Source of the DNA: Actinomycetes bacterium
Lineage (GTDB): Bacteria > Actinomycetota > Coriobacteriia > Coriobacteriales > JAEZXW01
Length of the DNA: 6,370 bases
Assembly (NCBI GenBank): GCA_023419515.1
Contig: JAEZXW010000094.1
Location: forward strand, 1 to 6,370
Reading direction: 5' to 3'
In this document: in pieces, positions 4,328 to 6,370 of the stretch
Layout: each line of letters begins with the position of its first letter
Position numbering within the stretch: position 1 is the first letter of the stretch
The notes under the pieces: model-generated
Databases searched by the model: none
Seen by the model: the letters and a program-made list of their open reading frames with translations, nothing else
What the model was told of the DNA's origin: nothing
Position numbers and translations under genes: made by a program

Positions 4328-6370
4328 ATGCAGACTAAAGATCAGGTTGCCGCCCGCATTGATGAGCTGCGCAAGCAGATTATTCATCACGAAGAGCTCT
4401 ATTACGGCGAGAGCGATCCTGAGATTTCGGACGCCGAGTTTGACGCCTTGATGCGAGAGCTTCGCACGCTGGAGGAAGAACACCCCGAGTTTTATGATCC
4501 TACTTCACCAACCCAGCGCGTGGGTGGTGTGGTGTCAAAGCAGTTTGAGTCGGTTGCTCACGCGGCGCGCATGTATTCCATCGATGACGCAATGAACATC
4601 GAGGAGCTCGATGCGTGGCTTGAGCGAACGATGAGTGCCCTGCATGAGCTGGGGCTCGATGAGGAGCAAGAAGCACCACTGTTTACCTGCGAGCTTAAGA
4701 TCGACGGCCTCGGTGTTGCCCTGACTTATGACGAGCAGGGTCGCCTGATGCGAGCGGCAACACGCGGTGATGGTGTGATGGGTGAGAATGTCACGGTCAA
4801 TGCGCTTACGATTGCCGATATCCCGCGCACAATAGATACGCAGGCTTGCGGCATTCAAACCAAGGGCGCCATTGAGGTGCGTGGCGAGGTTTACATGCCG
4901 CGCTCGTCGTTTGAAAAGCTTAATCAAAAGTTTGTAGCCGATAAGATCATGCGTGATGTGGCCCGTGAGCACTTGGCGCGCTTTCGTGATTTGATCAATC
5001 GTTGCGAGGCTGTTAAGAAGTCTAGCGCTGCAGTGCTTAAAGAGGCGAGAGCACAGAAGCAGCGGTTTTATCAGCTCAAGCAGCGCTGCAACGCTATCAG
5101 CAAGGACGCAACTACAGATTCGGTGACAAAAAAGCAGGCGACACTACTGCTTGAACTCATCAAGGTATGGCATGAACTTGCTGACTATAAGGCATCACTC
5201 AAGCATAACCCTCAAAATGCGGCTGCCTATAAATCAGTGAGCTACTTGCTCGATCTGAGCAGGGCGTGGGCTGCGTTGGCTCGCGAAAAAGCCGCCCTTG
5301 CACCAGATTCTCGCGCCGACTTGTTTGCCAATCCACGAAACGCTGCCTCTGGTTCGTTTCGCCTGAAAGATGCTCAAGTCACGGCAAAGCGCGACCTGGC
5401 AACATTCTTGTATGCTGGCGCCGAGATGGAGCGCTGGCCTGGCATTACGACCCAGCATGAGTTTTTGCAGTGGCTGGCTGCTGCGGGCTTTTCGGTCAAC
5501 CCTGAGACTCGTGAATGCGCCACCCCGCAAGATGTGCACGACTTTTGCGAACAGGCGCTTGCTCAGCGTTCAAGCTTTGATTACGACATTGATGGCGTTG
5601 TCGTCAAGGTTAACAGTCTTGCTGCTCAAGACGCTTTAGGCTTTACTGCGCGCGCTCCTCGCTGGGGAGTCGCCTTTAAGTTTCCGCCCGATGAGCGTAC
5701 GACCATCCTGCGTAATATTGCCCTGCAAGTCGGGCGCACGGGTGTGGTGACGCCGGTTGCTGAGTTTGATCCAGTGACGGTTGCTGGTTCTACCATCTCG
5801 CGTGCGACCCTGCACAACGAAGACGAAATCCATCGCAAGGACGTGCGCGTGGGTGACACCATCATTGTGCGCAAGGCGGGAGACGTCATCCCCGAGGTGG
5901 TAGCTCACGTGCCAGCCCTGCGTCCTGCAGACGCTAAGCCCTTCGTGATCCCCAAGACCTGCCCGTCCTGTGGCGCTGAGCTTTTTAAAGAAGAGGGCGA
6001 AGTTGCCTATCGATGCGTTTCGCTTGAGTGCCCAGCACAAGCGAAAGAGCACCTTGTCTACTGGGCAAGCCGCTCAGCCATGGATATCGATGGTTTGGGC
6101 AGCAATATTATCGAACTTTTGGTTGAGCAGGGAATTATCAACGACATCGCTGATTTTTATGACAATCTCAAAGATGAGGCCCTGAGTGGCCTCACTGATG
6201 GAAGCGTTGGCGTTGATGGCAGGCAGCTTGTTTTGGGTAAGCTTCGTGCTGACAAGATCATGAAGGCGATTGAGGTCTCTAAGACACGAGGTCTATCGCG
6301 CGTTTTGATTGGTCTGGGCATTCCGCTCTTGGGCAAGGTTTCGGCGGGGCACATCGCGCAGGCGCTGGGA
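4328..6370 (+). CDS. ligA: NAD+-dependent DNA ligase LigA, with large insertion in adenylation domain; 3' end outside window
   Basis: Essential enzyme that seals nicks in duplex DNA during replication and repair, using NAD+. The frame is open for 681 codons. Domain Ia is residues about 1-70 (Y25, D35, F38 and D39 at the NMN-binding positions). The adenylation domain has ELKIDG with nucleophile K124, TRGDG, EVRGE (E187), NPRN (R337) and SFR (R345), DIDGVVVKVN (K427) and FKFP (K451). The OB fold contains VGRTGVVTPVA, the zinc finger has C545, C548, C563 and C568, and the start of the HhH domain follows. The rest of HhH and any BRCT domain lie beyond the window. Between FEKLN (ending N199) and FANPRN (from F333) there are 133 residues where E. 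coli LigA has about 10. GGGGGA (4316-4321) supports the ATG at 4328. All catalytic residues examined are present, so the enzyme should be active. It stands alone, divergent from the small gene. Confidence 0.96.
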   Translation, partial: MQTKDQVAARIDELRKQIIHHEELYYGESDPEISDAEFDALMRELRTLEEEHPEFYDPTSPTQRVGGVVSKQFESVAHAARMYSIDDAMNIEELDAWLERTMSALHELGLDEEQEAPLFTCELKIDGLGVALTYDEQGRLMRAATRGDGVMGENVTVNALTIADIPRTIDTQACGIQTKGAIEVRGEVYMPRSSFEKLNQKFVADKIMRDVAREHLARFRDLINRCEAVKKSSAAVLKEARAQKQRFYQLKQRCNAISKDATTDSVTKKQATLLLELIKVWHELADYKASLKHNPQNAAAYKSVSYLLDLSRAWAALAREKAALAPDSRADLFANPRNAASGSFRLKDAQVTAKRDLATFLYAGAEMERWPGITTQHEFLQWLAAAGFSVNPETRECATPQDVHDFCEQALAQRSSFDYDIDGVVVKVNSLAAQDALGFTARAPRWGVAFKFPPDERTTILRNIALQVGRTGVVTPVAEFDPVTVAGSTISRATLHNEDEIHRKDVRVGDTIIVRKAGDVIPEVVAHVPALRPADAKPFVIPKTCPSCGAELFKEEGEVAYRCVSLECPAQAKEHLVYWASRSAMDIDGLGSNIIELLVEQGIINDIADFYDNLKDEALSGLTDGSVGVDGRQLVLGKLRADKIMKAIEVSKTRGLSRVLIGLGIPLLGKVSAGHIAQALG
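4925..5320 (+). other. In-frame insertion of about 120 residues in the LigA adenylation domain
   Basis: Residues about 200-331 of LigA replace a short surface linker (about 10 residues in E. coli) between the helix after the EVRGE motif and the FANPRN motif. The segment is predicted helical, with three or four helices: about 202-255, 265-295 and 302-325. It is rich in Lys, Arg, Ala and Leu and strongly basic, about 26 Lys/Arg against 15 Asp/Glu by hand count, whereas the flanking ligase is acidic. The frame is kept on both sides and no stop occurs. There are no intein splice motifs. I do not recognise a domain family. The exact borders are uncertain by a few residues. Confidence 0.8.

Noticed and set aside
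4535..4972. Minus-strand open frame inside ligA
   Set aside because: It is antisense to conserved catalytic motifs, with no ribosome site or domain.
4925..5320. Intein or mobile element in ligA
   Set aside because: No Cys/Ser start, no terminal His-Asn, no homing endonuclease motif, no terminal repeats or target duplication were seen, and the segment would remain in the mature protein.

Overview
The window is ordinary bacterial chromosome with five or six genes, a little over half G+C by eye. The best guess for the source is a mid-GC anaerobic actinobacterium of the class Coriobacteriia. This rests on remembered resemblance of the LigA stretches RMYSIDDAMN, VGRTGVVTPVAEFDPV and EVAYRCVSLECPAQ to coriobacterial ligases, plus the mix of pepT, a short DtxR-type regulator and a cobalamin-independent-looking homocysteine methyltransferase. 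A Cryptobacterium-like genome would fit the base composition. This is inference, not a database match.

Layout: the 5' part of pepT (tripeptidase) runs leftward off the window (666 to 1). A 220-bp divergent intergenic region follows, carrying three tandem 10-bp repeats next to pepT and a likely extended -10 promoter for the rightward unit. That unit is a 143-aa DtxR/MntR-family metal-dependent regulator (887-1318) and, 13 bp later, a 436-aa homocysteine S-methyltransferase (1332-2642) with an unusual C-terminal extension ending in a Cys/His-rich tail. Convergent to it is an MscS-type mechanosensitive channel (2724-3662, minus strand; the true start may be 3596). A 266-bp stretch separates mscS from a small hydrophilic protein gene on the same strand (3929-4165). 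It holds a strong intrinsic terminator for the small gene and GC-rich foldable leader sequence. Divergent from the small gene is ligA (4328 to beyond the end), the NAD+-dependent DNA ligase, probably driven by a TGCTATAAT extended -10 element.

The genes do not form one pathway: they cover peptide use, metal sensing coupled to methionine synthesis, osmotic protection and DNA ligation. The regulator and methyltransferase are probably co-transcribed, which suggests metal-linked control of a zinc-dependent enzyme.

The most unusual object is a roughly 120-residue, strongly basic, predicted helical insertion inside the adenylation domain of LigA (residues about 200-331). It lies just before the DNA-contacting NPRN...SFR motif, and all visible catalytic motifs are intact. 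Next come the degenerate pterin-domain remnant and Cys-rich tail of the methyltransferase, the internally repetitive small protein, and the helically phased 10-bp repeats in front of pepT.
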